NCBI RefSeq assembly: GCF_004359215.1
Contig: NW_027152062.1
Coordinates: 917,538-950,070 of the forward strand
From: Bremia lactucae
Taxonomy: Eukaryota; Oomycota; Peronosporomycetes; Peronosporales; Peronosporaceae
Direction: 5' to 3'
DNA: 32,533 nucleotides
The position numbers were made by a program, and so were the translations under genes. The number at the start of each line of letters is the position of its first letter. Position 1 is the stretch's first letter. Below are positions 1 to 8,609 of this stretch, piece after piece. Below the pieces are notes generated by a model. The model searched no databases, was not told where the DNA came from, and was given only the letters and a program-made list of their open reading frames with translations.

Positions 1-331
1 TCTCATTCGAAGGCTCATAATCAGCCGCCTGACGGGTATCAGGCGACTGTTCCATCCTCCCCGAGTCGGCCATTTCGTCCGACTCGCACTCATAATCGAC
101 CTCTAAAGAGGGGTCGTACTCACGTGGTGAATCACCACGTGCACTCGCAACACCAAGTGTTGTGCGAGTGGAAGACACTACGGTAGACGGAACGTCTACC
201 GCAAGAGATAACAATGCGTCACCCGCGGCTGCACGAACCGCAGCCGAAGGTTCAACACTATCCTCACCCCGCATGAATTGTTCCTTCATGCGATGGAATT
301 TAAAATGATGGATCTGACCAATCAAAATCAT
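1..331 (-). CDS. Antisense ORF in 3' region of a type A Ty3/gypsy element, C-terminus beyond window
   Basis: An uninterrupted minus-strand frame runs from ATG at 331 (alternative in-frame ATGs at 289 and 274) to the window edge, at least 110 codons. It starts 78 bp inside the 3' LTR at 409 and reads away from it, opposite to the element's own direction as set by the polypurine tract. The product is alanine/serine-rich, then acidic, with a run like DPSLEVDYECESDE. That stretch resembles the DPSVIVEYNDS stretch of the type B antisense frame at 3831-4241, and both have an upstream A-x-DAL-x-x-L element. No known domain is recognised. The frame is unusual because it contains ten perfect or near-perfect hairpins. 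It could be a chance open frame in structured DNA, but the resemblance to type B argues for a real protein. Confidence 0.5.
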   Translation of the reverse strand, partial: MILIGQIHHFKFHRMKEQFMRGEDSVEPSAAVRAAAGDALLSLAVDVPSTVVSSTRTTLGVASARGDSPREYDPSLEVDYECESDEMADSGRMEQSPDTRQAADYEPSNE

Positions 332-363
332 TTTAAAAATTAAGTGGTCATTTAGCGACCACT
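26..363. repeat. Array of ten consecutive short hairpins
   Basis: Inverted repeats follow one another about every 34 bp. Arms are 26-32/39-45, 62-69/79-86, 97-104/108-116 (bulged), 121-130/132-141 (10 bp), 142-153/157-170 (2-nt bulge), 181-189/193-201 (9 bp, 3-nt loop), 226-232/240-246, 270-277/285-292, 301-309/327-335 and 343-349/357-363. Most are perfect. The array lies inside the antisense frame and runs nearly to the polypurine tract. Function is unknown. Confidence 0.85.
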
Positions 364-395
364 CCACCTAATGACATTCAGAGTGATTGTCGTTT

Positions 396-408
396 AAGGG
401 AGGGGTGA
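396..408 (+). other. Polypurine tract of type A element
   Basis: The sequence AAGGGAGGGGTGA directly abuts the LTR start TGTAACGGGG. A G-rich purine tract just upstream of an LTR is the plus-strand primer of Ty3/gypsy elements. It marks the following LTR as a 3' LTR and the element as plus-oriented, with its body to the left of the window. Confidence 0.75.
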
Positions 409-858
409 TGTAACGGGGTGTATCGTTACATGAAATTAACAATAAAAGATTGTTAATTAATATTATCCAAAAGGTAGATAATATTTGGAGGAAATTACTT
501 TAAATAGTAATTTCCTGAATTCTTATCCATAAATAGGTATAGACCATTATGTCTATTTATTCCGCAGACTAATCAGCTGTAGAAGTAATCAAAGAGAGTT
601 ACGAGATAAGATAGATAAGAATTCATTTACATGTTTAGTATTAGTTTATAGTTAAGACAACATTTACAAAGATAGATTAACAAGACACTTAACTATATTA
701 ATACAGTTTTCATTTTACACTCTTAAGCTAACTTGCCTTAAGAGAAGTCTTCCTCTATACGTACAGTGTACGTCATCTAACGAGAGGCACCACTCACATC
801 TGAAGCAGTGTGAAGTGGACTTGTACTGAAACAGTACAAGTCGCAGTGCCCCGTTACA
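409..858 (+). mobile_element. 3' LTR, type A (450 bp)
   Basis: It begins TGTAACGGGGTG and ends GTGCCCCGTTACA, a 10-bp terminal inverted repeat with TG...CA ends. Over its length it matches the LTR at 32042-32493, including the TCCATAAATAGGTATAGACC block, the CAGACTAATCAGCTGTAGA block and the 3' hairpin. It contains strong stems at 436-443/449-456, 489-499/506-516 and 819-828/832-841. The flanks GGTGA and ATGAG do not match, so it is not a clean solo LTR; its 5' LTR would be to the left of the window. Confidence 0.85.
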
Positions 859-961
859 ATGAGGGTATCATCTCAACGACTGAAACTTGCCCTAGTGACC
901 CTGCCAATTTAGCAGTGGTCAATAAAAAACGTCCTATGACCAACCTCTCGGCGGTGTCATA

Positions 962-1969
962 GGCGAGTTTGATGCTAAAAGCGTGAGCGAGGCTCAACGC
1001 TTTGTGGACTAGCGATTAGCCATCATACGAAAAGTCCGTGACGCGATGGAAAGCGCACAGAACAAATAAAAAGAATATGCTGACCGTAATAGACGCAAAA
1101 AACTTGAACGCTTTAGAGTGGGTGAAAATGTAATATTAAGTACTGCTACATTACCTAAGAATGCAATTTCTAAACTGCCAGGAGGTACTACGAAGTTGTT
1201 GCCGCGTTTTATTGGGCCCTTTACGGTGGTAGAAGAGGTTGGAGACCTAAACTATAGGCTCACACTATCCTCGTATATAAAGACGCACCCCGTTGGAGAC
1301 CTAAATTATAGGCTCACACTTCCCTCGTATGTGAAGACGCACCCCGTGTTTTACGTGGTCGTCTGAAACGCTATTAGACCCAAAAAAAGGTTACATACTC
1401 CCATCCGTCTAAGAAGACCGATAATGACGCCGAGTTTGAGTCGAGCGTCGTTCGGTTGAGGGGGACAGAGAAGGCGTAAAACTTTCAGCCGACCGACTCC
1501 TCCCACCACGAACAGTACTCGGAGAGCAAGGGACATCATGCGAGTAACGCGGATCCCTCAGCATTATCTTCTCCAAAAGGTTTAAGCGAGTCTTCAGGCT
1601 TCGCTCGGACATCATAAAGATCCGAGGCCGGTCGCGAGACTTGACCCTCAAGATCCACAATACGTCGCTCAGCAGCGCTAAACGCCTGCGACTGAACCGA
1701 CGAAGGTAAGGCAGCCGCGAGTAGGTGAGCTAGATCGCCACTCCTATCGGGCACCGCCTGCACTAATGGATGCAGATGGGAATCAATGCTTCCTTGCTGA
1801 AAGGTTGCTTGCCCACCGCTCCGTGAGGCAAAAGTATCAAATTCTCGTCCAATGGAGAGGTTACCCCAAGAGTTTTGACTCTTGGGAACCGATCGATACC
1901 CTACGTATAGATGTGCCCGGCTTGGTGGCTGCCTATGTAAAGGAGCACCAGCTGAGGCCTCTTCGCTAG
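962..1969 (+). pseudogene. Ty3/gypsy integrase C-terminal half plus chromodomain (type B-like)
   Basis: The plus-strand frames read an integrase core/C-terminal linker from about 962 (SEAQRFVD, then VRDAMESAQNK with stops). A GPF/Y-type module follows at 1118-1366 (KLLPRFIGPFTVVEEVG, then THPVFYV). After a degenerate linker, a chromodomain lies at 1766-1969 with the hallmark QILVQWRGYPKSFDSWEP and a terminal DVPGLVAAY. Integrase chromodomains direct insertion to marked chromatin. Internal stops, frame changes and a 54-bp tandem duplication (1238-1345) show it is dead. The upstream part was lost where it meets the type A LTR at 858. A minus-strand open frame at about 1539-1740 overlaps the linker and is not explained. 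Confidence 0.85.
1238..1345 (+). repeat. 54-bp in-frame tandem duplication in integrase
   Basis: Two copies, 1238-1291 and 1292-1345, each start GTTGGAGACCTAAA and encode an 18-residue unit VGDLNYRLTL...KTHPV. They differ at a few bases. The unit is the end of the GPF/Y module, and one copy is expected in the family. Confidence 0.95.
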
Positions 1970-2037
1970 TCTCAAATGGACTAGCAGAAGCAGCATTGTG
2001 AGAAGAAACAGGGGGTACAGTACCCTTCATGATTCTT

Positions 2038-2640
2038 TCACACGTAAGCGGACGAAAAGCGGATGAATGCGGCACATATATTCCGCCTCGTATAATCGAG
2101 CGTTTCATTTGAACGAAACACGACCGGGGTCGGGACAATTCGCCCAACCGGTTTACCCTCAGCCTTCCATGATTTAAAGACGCCATAATATTTATGAGCG
2201 TCTAGAAGATCGCGCTCTAGGAGCGACGCTTTTGGCCCGTTTACATGACGCCATTTAGATGGAAGGGGCATCGGTGATATGCCACTCGTCACATAGCCAC
2301 GTTCAAAACGACTGGCTTGTGACACCGACTGAGCACGTTCACGTTTCGTCGGCGGAGCTTTAAGCTCAGATCCTCTATGTCAGAACCATAATGGATAATG
2401 GTCAAAGCATAAGGCGTTGAGGTTTTACCCAACGAAGAAGCAGCTGCGCCTTTATGGGCAGCGCTCTTATTAATGGTCGCTGCGCTGTCTTACAAGTGGC
2501 AGGAAATAGAGGTACCATCTTCGAATTAATGAGATATTCGCTAATGAATAGTATGTGGTCGCTTCGGAAGGATGGTGGATTAATTGCCTTTGGTTGGCTT
2601 CGGTGCTACAGCTTACCAGCACTACTTGAATCGTCGTAGT
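2038..2640 (-). pseudogene. Antisense ORF relic downstream of chromodomain (type B)
   Basis: The minus strand carries broken frames between the chromodomain stop and a truncated LTR. The segment 2325-2038 contains GYVTSGISPMPLPSKW and then DAHKYYGVFKSWKAEGKPVG and PTPVVFRSNE. Upstream in another frame are KGAAASSLGKTST and LTIIHYGSD, implying a frameshift near 2365. The same blocks recur in the same order on the minus strand at about 5060-4700 (GYVTGGIPPMPPPSE, GKPLG, PTPVV). The N-terminal MPPKR part is missing, lost in a deletion running into the LTR remnant at about 2750. No known family is recognised. Confidence 0.5.
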
Positions 2641-2750
2641 TATCGGCCGTTGGAATCAACATCTGGTGGGTTACACCGGACTTGCCCTTCAATGTAGGTT
2701 TAGAATTTCTAATTATATACACCTTTTGGTGCACAGGACGAGACCACCTC

Positions 2751-2935
2751 CCATTATACTTTGGAGGATTTGTCACTAGTTCGTGGGGCCGGTTACCGCT
2801 CCTGTGACGTCACCTTAACTAAGGCTTGTAGTTCGTTGGGGTGAGGTCGATTAGGCGCCCACCAACTACCTCACTGCACGTGAGAGATGACGGTCAAACC
2901 GCTTCCTCGCTGTGCTAAGGTGCGCGGAAAACTAA
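2751..2935 (+). mobile_element. Truncated type B LTR fragment
   Basis: The block TAGGCGCCCACCAACTACC with CCTCACTGCACG and CCGCTTCCTCGCTGTGCT matches the type B LTR at 6150-6220 in the same orientation and the inverted LTR at about 3230-3300. Neither LTR end is present. It is probably the remains of the 3' LTR of the element whose chromodomain ends at 1969. A T-run (2941-2950) follows, then about 70 bp without recognisable content. Confidence 0.75.
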
Positions 2936-3020
2936 AACAATTTTTTTTTTCGATATATCAGCTGGACATTTTCTATATCTCATATTTGAGCAATTGCAGG
3001 GATAACCAATCGTTCAACTA

Positions 3021-3698
3021 TGTTACACAGAGCTCGGTGATATCTCGAAAGAAATAAAAGCGAGAAAAGTGAAGAGGTCTGGTAAGATGAAGTGTGTAGC
3101 GGTGGATCCAATATCCGTGAAGGCGGGCACCTCTACTGCGGCCACGCTCTACTAAAGCACATCAACTGTAGGTGGGCACGTCTTAATGCTGCCACGCTTT
3201 ACTTAGACGCACACCCTGGCACAGCGGGGAAGCGGTTAGACAGTCTTCTCTTGCGTGCAGTGAGGTAGTTATGATGGGCGCCTCAGCGACCTCACTTAAC
3301 GCACTAAGTACTCTAGTGAAGTGTCGTCACGGGAGCGGTTATCCGATTCCTCGTGCGCACTTGCTAAGTAGGAAGTAGTTTTCAGACTGATTCATATTTA
3401 ATCGTATTAAATACAAATGCCGATTTTTACCAACCAAAATGTCATCTCTGTAGATAAAACTAGTATGTATTTCGAGAGCATATTTCTAGATACCTCGCGT
3501 AACGGATGACGCTAGCCGTCATCCCTCCTAATATGAATGCATCTATGTGCATCAGATACACAAGGGTTGGTTACACATGTGAAACAGACCCAAATGGTGG
3601 GTCTAATTACTTTATTTAAGTAATTGACCATCCCCTGAAGTACACCAAGTGTACTTAATGGGAACTGTGTAACATTATGGCAACTTTAGCCTGTTACA
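3021..3698 (-). mobile_element. 3' LTR, type B, inverted (678 bp)
   Basis: On the minus strand it starts TGTAACAGGCTAAAGTTGCC at 3698, matching TGTAACGAGCTAAAGTTGCC at 5746 on the plus strand, and appears to end CTGTGTAACA at 3021. Shared blocks include GATGACGGC..CGTCAT, CAAGTGCGCA, TGAGGTCGCT and CTCACTGCACG. A purine tract to its right makes it the 3' LTR of a minus-oriented element. Its first 200 bp carry serial stems at 3504-3511/3517-3524, 3586-3592/3598-3604, 3605-3612/3618-3625 and 3638-3645/3649-3656. The 3021 boundary is less certain than the 3698 one. Confidence 0.75.
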
Positions 3699-3712
3699 CC
3701 ATCCCCTCTTTA
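3699..3712 (-). other. Polypurine tract of inverted type B element
   Basis: Read on the minus strand this is AAAGAGGGGATGG next to the LTR start at 3698. It fixes the element as minus-oriented, with its body to the right. Confidence 0.7.
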
Positions 3713-3830
3713 AAAACGAATTTATATTTTTAAATTTGTCAAAGAGGAGAGAGGAACTGCGAGCAGCTTTACGCGCCGCTAGTTCACTCAATCACTCTAG
3801 CGACCTGTGTTTCCATACACGGCGCCAAAG

Positions 3831-4241
3831 ATGCCACCTAAAAGGGGCCACGTTGGTGGGCCGTCTGCGAAGACACCCACCCAATCTCGCGCCAAGCGCA
3901 CGCGCCGCGTTAACACGCCGGCAGCGTCCGATGCCTTAGTCGAATTGCCGACAGCTACTACTGCTGTCGCGGTAACGGGGCTTAAGGATCCGTCCCACTT
4001 TAACAGTGATGATGTCGATCCGTCGGTCATTGTCGAATACAACGACTCGACACCGTTGCCGTCACCTCATAGTAGTGATGCGCACAACGGGCTCATGAGG
4101 AAGGATGATGGCGCCTTATTGCCCATCCAAACTTCTCTCATTGCTCATAACATGGAGACAGCAACAGTTACGAATGCTGTCTCGTCGTCTGCGCCACGGT
4201 TCGGAAGATATGACTGCGGGTATATTTCCAAGATGAAATGA
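3831..4241 (+). CDS. Antisense ORF of inverted type B element, N-terminal part (136 codons)
   Basis: This plus-strand frame starts ATGCCACCTAAAAGG (MPPKRG) 132 bp inside the 3' LTR of a minus-oriented element, so it is antisense to that element. An in-frame ATG at 3807 adds MFPYTAPK. The N-terminus is basic (MPPKR, KTPTQSRAKRTRR), which would suit a nuclear or nucleic-acid-binding role. An acidic stretch follows (NSDDVDPSVIVEYNDS), then DDGALLPIQTS and HNMET. The minus-strand copy starting at 5594 repeats MPPKR, KTPT, KRT, ITGL, DGAILPIQTS and PNMET in the same order, so the frame is conserved. It ends where the two element fragments join (about 4200-4260), so the C-terminus is lost. No known domain is recognised. 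Confidence 0.55.
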   Translation: MPPKRGHVGGPSAKTPTQSRAKRTRRVNTPAASDALVELPTATTAVAVTGLKDPSHFNSDDVDPSVIVEYNDSTPLPSPHSSDAHNGLMRKDDGALLPIQTSLIAHNMETATVTNAVSSSAPRFGRYDCGYISKMK

Positions 4242-4305
4242 GCAAAGGCCTTGCCATGGACCAGTAGCTTAAATGTGGTTTATAATGATGGCAACACCAT
4301 CGTTA

Positions 4306-4520
4306 AGGCGCTGCCTGCATTGATGGATGCTGCTGGGAATAAACTCTTCCTTATTGGAAGGATGATTGCCCTGCAGAAATTTCAAATTGTCGTCCACTGG
4401 TGAGATACTCAAAGAGTTTCGATTCTTGAGAATCGGTCGACGCGGCTGCGCGTTGACGTACCGGACCTGGAGTCTGCCTATGAGAAAAAAAAACACCTGT
4501 TGTCGCTCCTCTTGTTCCAA
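4306..4520 (+). pseudogene. Chromodomain relic of plus-oriented type B element
   Basis: The plus strand reads ALPALMDAAGNKLFLIGRM, QIVVHW, a stop, then RVDVPDLESAYE. This parallels the better chromodomain at 1766-1969 (ALMDADGNQCFLAERLL, QILVQW, RIDVPGLVAAY). A stop replaces the WRGYP motif and the frame is shifted. It lies upstream of the antisense relic and the plus LTR at 5746, giving the order chromodomain, antisense frame, polypurine tract, LTR. Confidence 0.7.
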
Positions 4521-4699
4521 ATGGGCTAGCAGGAGCGGTGGGATGAGAAGACACAGGGAATATAGTACCGCCCATGATTTCTCACAGACGCTAGCAAGCG
4601 AAGTTCAAGTCGCTGCGACCGTTGTTTCGCCATTTCGGAATGTGGCTGAAAGCGGCGCAGGAATTCCGCTCCGTAATGGTTGTTGATTCATTCGAATGC

Positions 4700-5594
4700 A
4701 ACACGACCGGGGTCGGGGAAACAAGACCAAGTGGTTTCCCCTAAGCCTTTCGTGAACTGTATATGACATAATAATTATGTGCGTCTATAGAAGCCAATTC
4801 TAGAAGCAACGCACCAGTTCCATCCGAACAAGGCATTCGGATGGAGGTGGCATCGGTGGTATGCCACCAGTCACATAGCCGTGTTCAATACAACTGGCTA
4901 GTGACACGTTCACGTGCCGTCGGTGAAGCATTACGCTCAGGCTCTTCTGCGTCAGTCCCATTGTGTATGATGGTCTGACCACGACAGATGTAGTTTTTTT
5001 TTCCAACTGAGAGCAACTGCACCTCTATGGGTAGTGCTCTCATGAATGGTCGCTGCTATAGCTAGCGCAGACGAGGAGGCAGTTGCCTCGTTGATGTAAG
5101 GCAAGTTTGCCTTCACGAAATGTGGCGTCTCCATGTTAGGAGCAATGGGTGAAGTTTGGATGGGCAAGATAGCGCCATCAGCCTTCCCCATAAGCTCGCT
5201 GTGCTCATCACTACTATGAGAATAATAGATATATACATAAGAACTTAAATTTATTTAAATTAAAATCGAAAAAATGGAAGTTATTTAAAAAAAAATTAAG
5301 ATATCGAAAAGAAGTGAAACCCGAAAAACGGAAAAAAAAATTTCTTAAAAGGTTATTTGAAAAACTGAATTGTTTTTAGTCAACAATGAGCAACAGATCT
5401 ACATACTCACTGCAAAAGGGGGATGGATTATTAAGTCCGGTTATTAGCAGCGCGACAGCAGCATCAGTAGCTGTCGGCTTTGCAACTGAGGCACTACGCT
5501 CCGGTGGCGTTTCATCGCTGCACGTGCGCTTCGTACAAGGCTTTGTGGGTGTCTTCACAGACGACACATCAGCTTTGTTCCTCTTAGGTGGCAT
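4700..5594 (-). pseudogene. Antisense ORF relic of plus-oriented type B element
   Basis: It starts at 5594 (MPPKRNKADV, KTPTKPCTKRT), 152 bp inside the 3' LTR at 5746, antisense to the element. It continues as ITGLNNPSPF to about 5386 and resumes at about 5215 with SHSSDEHSEL, DGAILPIQTS and PNMET. After a frame change come HGYVTGGIPPMPPPSE and, further on, GKPLG and PTPVV. These match the frames at 3831-4241 and 2640-2038, so the full protein was roughly 250-300 residues. It is broken by an AT-rich insertion (about 5218-5385) and by frameshifts. Confidence 0.55.
5218..5385. other. AT-rich insertion inside the antisense ORF
   Basis: About 165 bp of A-rich sequence separates two segments that are contiguous in the copy at 3831-4241 (around EYNDS and PHSSD). 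It has no GT-AG borders on the minus strand and no obvious target duplication. It may be a small insertion or a repeat expansion. Confidence 0.45.
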
Positions 5595-5732
5595 GTTAGG
5601 CGCCGTGTGATGACAGAAATGTACACACACTGGTCGCAAAGAGTGGTTGAGAGGACGAAAAGCGGCGCGTAAAGCCGCTCGCTGTCCCTTGTTCCTCCGT
5701 TGACGAGTCGACAGAATGTAAAATTTGATTCT

Positions 5733-5745
5733 TAAGAGGGGGTGA
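5733..5745 (+). other. Polypurine tract of plus-oriented type B element
   Basis: TAAGAGGGGGTGA lies immediately before the LTR start TGTAACGAGC, marking a plus-oriented element with its 3' LTR to the right. Confidence 0.75.
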
Positions 5746-6400
5746 TGTAACGAGCTAAAGTTGCCTTATATTACAGAAACCTAGTAAGTACACTTAGTGT
5801 GCGTAATATGATGGTGTTACCTCATGTAAAGTACTTAGACCTGCCACTCGGGTGTGGCTCACATACTGACCCGCCCTTGTATATGTGATGCACAAAGTGC
5901 ATTCACATGAGAAAGGATGACGGCGATCGTCATTCGTAATCCGACGTATTCATAATAATGCGCGCGCAATGTAGGGGTACACATCTACAGAGGTGGCATC
6001 CATTGGGTGACTAAACGGTTTTATCTTTAATTCGATTAATTTAAATTAGTCTTAAACCTTCTTCCTAGTTAACAAGTGCGCAAGTGAAGCTGAATTACCT
6101 CTTCCGTGATGACACTTTTACTAAGGTACTTAGTTCATTAGGTGAGGTCGCTTAGGCGCCCATCAACTACCTCACTGCACGTAAGAGACAACTGGCATAC
6201 CGCTTCCTCACTGTGCTTGAAGGTGTGTGTTTATGGTGTGGCTGCTATAGTAGCACCCGCCCACTTCCCCCTCCGACCCCTTCGTTGTGTGTACTCGACG
6301 TCTTCCACAATGTAGAGGACGAGTAGATTTACCTTCTACTTATCTTCCACGTCTCTCGTTTTCTTCACGTGAGAGCCAGATCCAAGGACTATAACTTCCA
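5746..6400 (+). mobile_element. 3' LTR, type B (right end approximate)
   Basis: It starts TGTAACGAGCTAAAGTTGCC and follows the inverted copy at 3698-3021 block for block (GATGCAC..GTGCATTCAC, ATGACGGCGATCGTCAT, AACAAGTGCGCAAG, GAGGTCGCTTAGGCGCCCAT). Clear similarity fades at about 6260-6370 and no clean CA end was found, so 6400 is an estimate. Confidence 0.7.
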
Positions 6401-8609
6401 CTTTATGTTCAATGACACGGATATTCCTTTAAACAAGCCGTCCGCACGACGAAGCAAGGCTTCATGTACCTCTATCATCAAAATTAAAGACCACCGCATC
6501 TTTTGCAACAACAGTACCTGCCCCCCAGCTAGAGGTCGCTCACCAGTTGGCGCTTAGGTTGGAAAGACTAAGCTCTAACGGAAATGTTGCAAGCATTTGC
6601 AAGTTTCGATGAACGCTGCATTTTGCTAAATGCACGATTGTTAGTGCACTAAAAGTCGTTCTGTTTTTTTTTCCTTAATCAGTTCCGTTTCTTTCGAAAA
6701 GAGTTCCTATCGTGCCGAATGCGGAGCGTTGAAGTGACATTTCGGATGTTATAGGCAAAGAAGGCTCAGCGGTTGCATTGGCTTTGTCGACGAAACTACC
6801 TTTCCAATCTACGAACAATCTGGAACGATGATGAGCTTTCTAAGATCGCAAAAGGCAATATTCACTAATTGCGCAGTTGTCTGTGACTGCAACCAGAGCA
6901 TCCTTGTAGTGATAACAGGCTACCCTAAATCTTCCGCGGATTCCACATCTTCTTAAAATTGGCATCGCCAACGAGCCTATATATTGATTTGATGATAAGT
7001 ACATAAGCACGGTACAAAAGTGCGCGCGTTTGAACATGATCATATCCCGCGCCCCATACCTCAGATTACTTCCTCATTAATGATTCAGCTTATGCATTTT
7101 CCACCACTTTGATTCCGCCGTATAAAGCCCAGCGTCAAACTTGCCTCGCAACAGTGATTTTCACTTTGTCGTTGTGAAAGCAACGGTGAGATGCATGCAT
7201 TGCCTAGAAAGCCTTAAAGGCAAGGTGACCTTTCTAGGAGGGATTAGGCTACAGCTTTATAAGAACGAGCACATGTAAGGTTATATATTGGCCCGTCACA
7301 CGTACGATACTCCACAATATGCTTGCTGATCTTGGGAAGAGTGGTCAGAGATGAATGAGTAGGAGAAGCATATGGTGATGTAGCAGCACTTCACCCGCAG
7401 AGCTACTTGAGGCACAAAAGTTTGGAGAGGCGGTTCGTGACAGGGCGTTGGCAATCAATTATCAGCGTGGATTATGCCAATTCCTATCGCCAAGATAGAT
7501 AACAATTATTCTCAAGTTGGCTACCACTACATTCTCATTCCGTTCATAGCTTGATAGCTCTCGTATGAATCGAGTCTCTTTATATTTTGTAGCTAATCTA
7601 ACTTTCGAATGCTAGACAACATTGATATAATGAAGGAGAAGGATTGTAAAGAAGATTTTAGCCCTTGGTCTCAGCCACCCGCTTCGCCATTACGTTGACA
7701 GTAATTGCAACTTTTTACTTTATCTCCTCTAGCAACTTACCTTGTGACACCAGCGTCATTGTCATGTTTATTCGCTAATGTCACGTCTCTACCCCCCTCG
7801 CACAACTCTTGACCGTTTCATATGGATCATTTCTTCCTCCCACTCGCACTGGTATCTGCATTAAAATTGCTGATTCAGTGATGAGCAAAATATCATTAGG
7901 CAGGCGGTACAGATATTATCCTTTCGTCTTGAATGTTGCTTTTCTCTTTTTCACATGAGGAGATCGCTCATTGCCTACCTTTTCATTTCCTGGCTTGTAG
8001 GCGGCCGCAATAATAGTTTTATGTTCTTTTGCTCTTGGCGCCTATCGAGGGTAGAGGAACATTCTCTTCTTGATCTATGGCATGGTTGACGTTGTTCTTT
8101 GATGTACAATTCTAATTACACTTATTTGAAAATTGACGTTGTTCGTTGAGCCGCAGGAGTGAGGGTTGGTGAGCGGAACGGCTATTGGCCGATCTTCACG
8201 CTTGATGGTGTCAGCCTAACACAGCAGATCCTGAGCGTGTTTGGAGTCTGCGGGCATGGTATCATCAAACAGACTGAATCGTCGTCGGTGTTTCTGTTGG
8301 ACGGTAGAGGTAGCAGTGACTCATCGTTCTATTTATTTGATCTGAGAAGTAGTTTCGGCAAGCTTCTACAGCTATTCAAGACGCTCTTACGCAAAAACGT
8401 TGGCATTTTTCGTGTACAGGCTGTTTGTGCGATCATAGCATGAACACATCTCATTTTGCTTCTTAATGAGTGTTCTTGTTCGGTCTTTATAATAATCGTC
8501 ATCGACGCCAAACCAGTCTATTCGTTGAGTAGCCGCTTTGCCTCATGTATTTGGCGTTGAAGGTCATCAACGCTGGAGTTGACGGCCACAGCGAAAGCCT
8601 TCGTGACAT
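6401..8609. other. No recognisable gene
   Basis: The region holds only short frames. A minus-strand stretch at about 8600-8160 looks weakly coding (DDLQRQIHEAKRLLNE, then several stops), and a frame near 7390-7460 reads PAELLEAQKFGEAV. Neither matches a family I know. Both are probably old repeat debris. Confidence 0.5.

Noticed and set aside
409..858. Reading the type A LTR as a minus-oriented 5' LTR, which would make the frame at 331-1 a normal gag
   Set aside because: The sequence next to it is a G-rich purine tract rather than a TGG primer site, the other copy has its primer site on the opposite end, and integrase polarity in types B, C and D agrees with the 3' LTR reading.
1536..2186. 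216-codon minus-strand ORF
   Set aside because: It spans the chromodomain on the opposite strand and mixes regions of different origin. Only its outer parts might belong to the antisense relic.
7630..8150. Cys-x-x-Cys pattern on the minus strand resembling a gag zinc knuckle
   Set aside because: The full CX2CX4HX4C spacing is absent.
8160..8600. Minus-strand stretch DDLQRQIHEAKRLLNE and following frame; also the plus-strand 94-codon ORF at 8159-8443
   Set aside because: Several stops, no family match, and the two strands compete. Left as unassigned.
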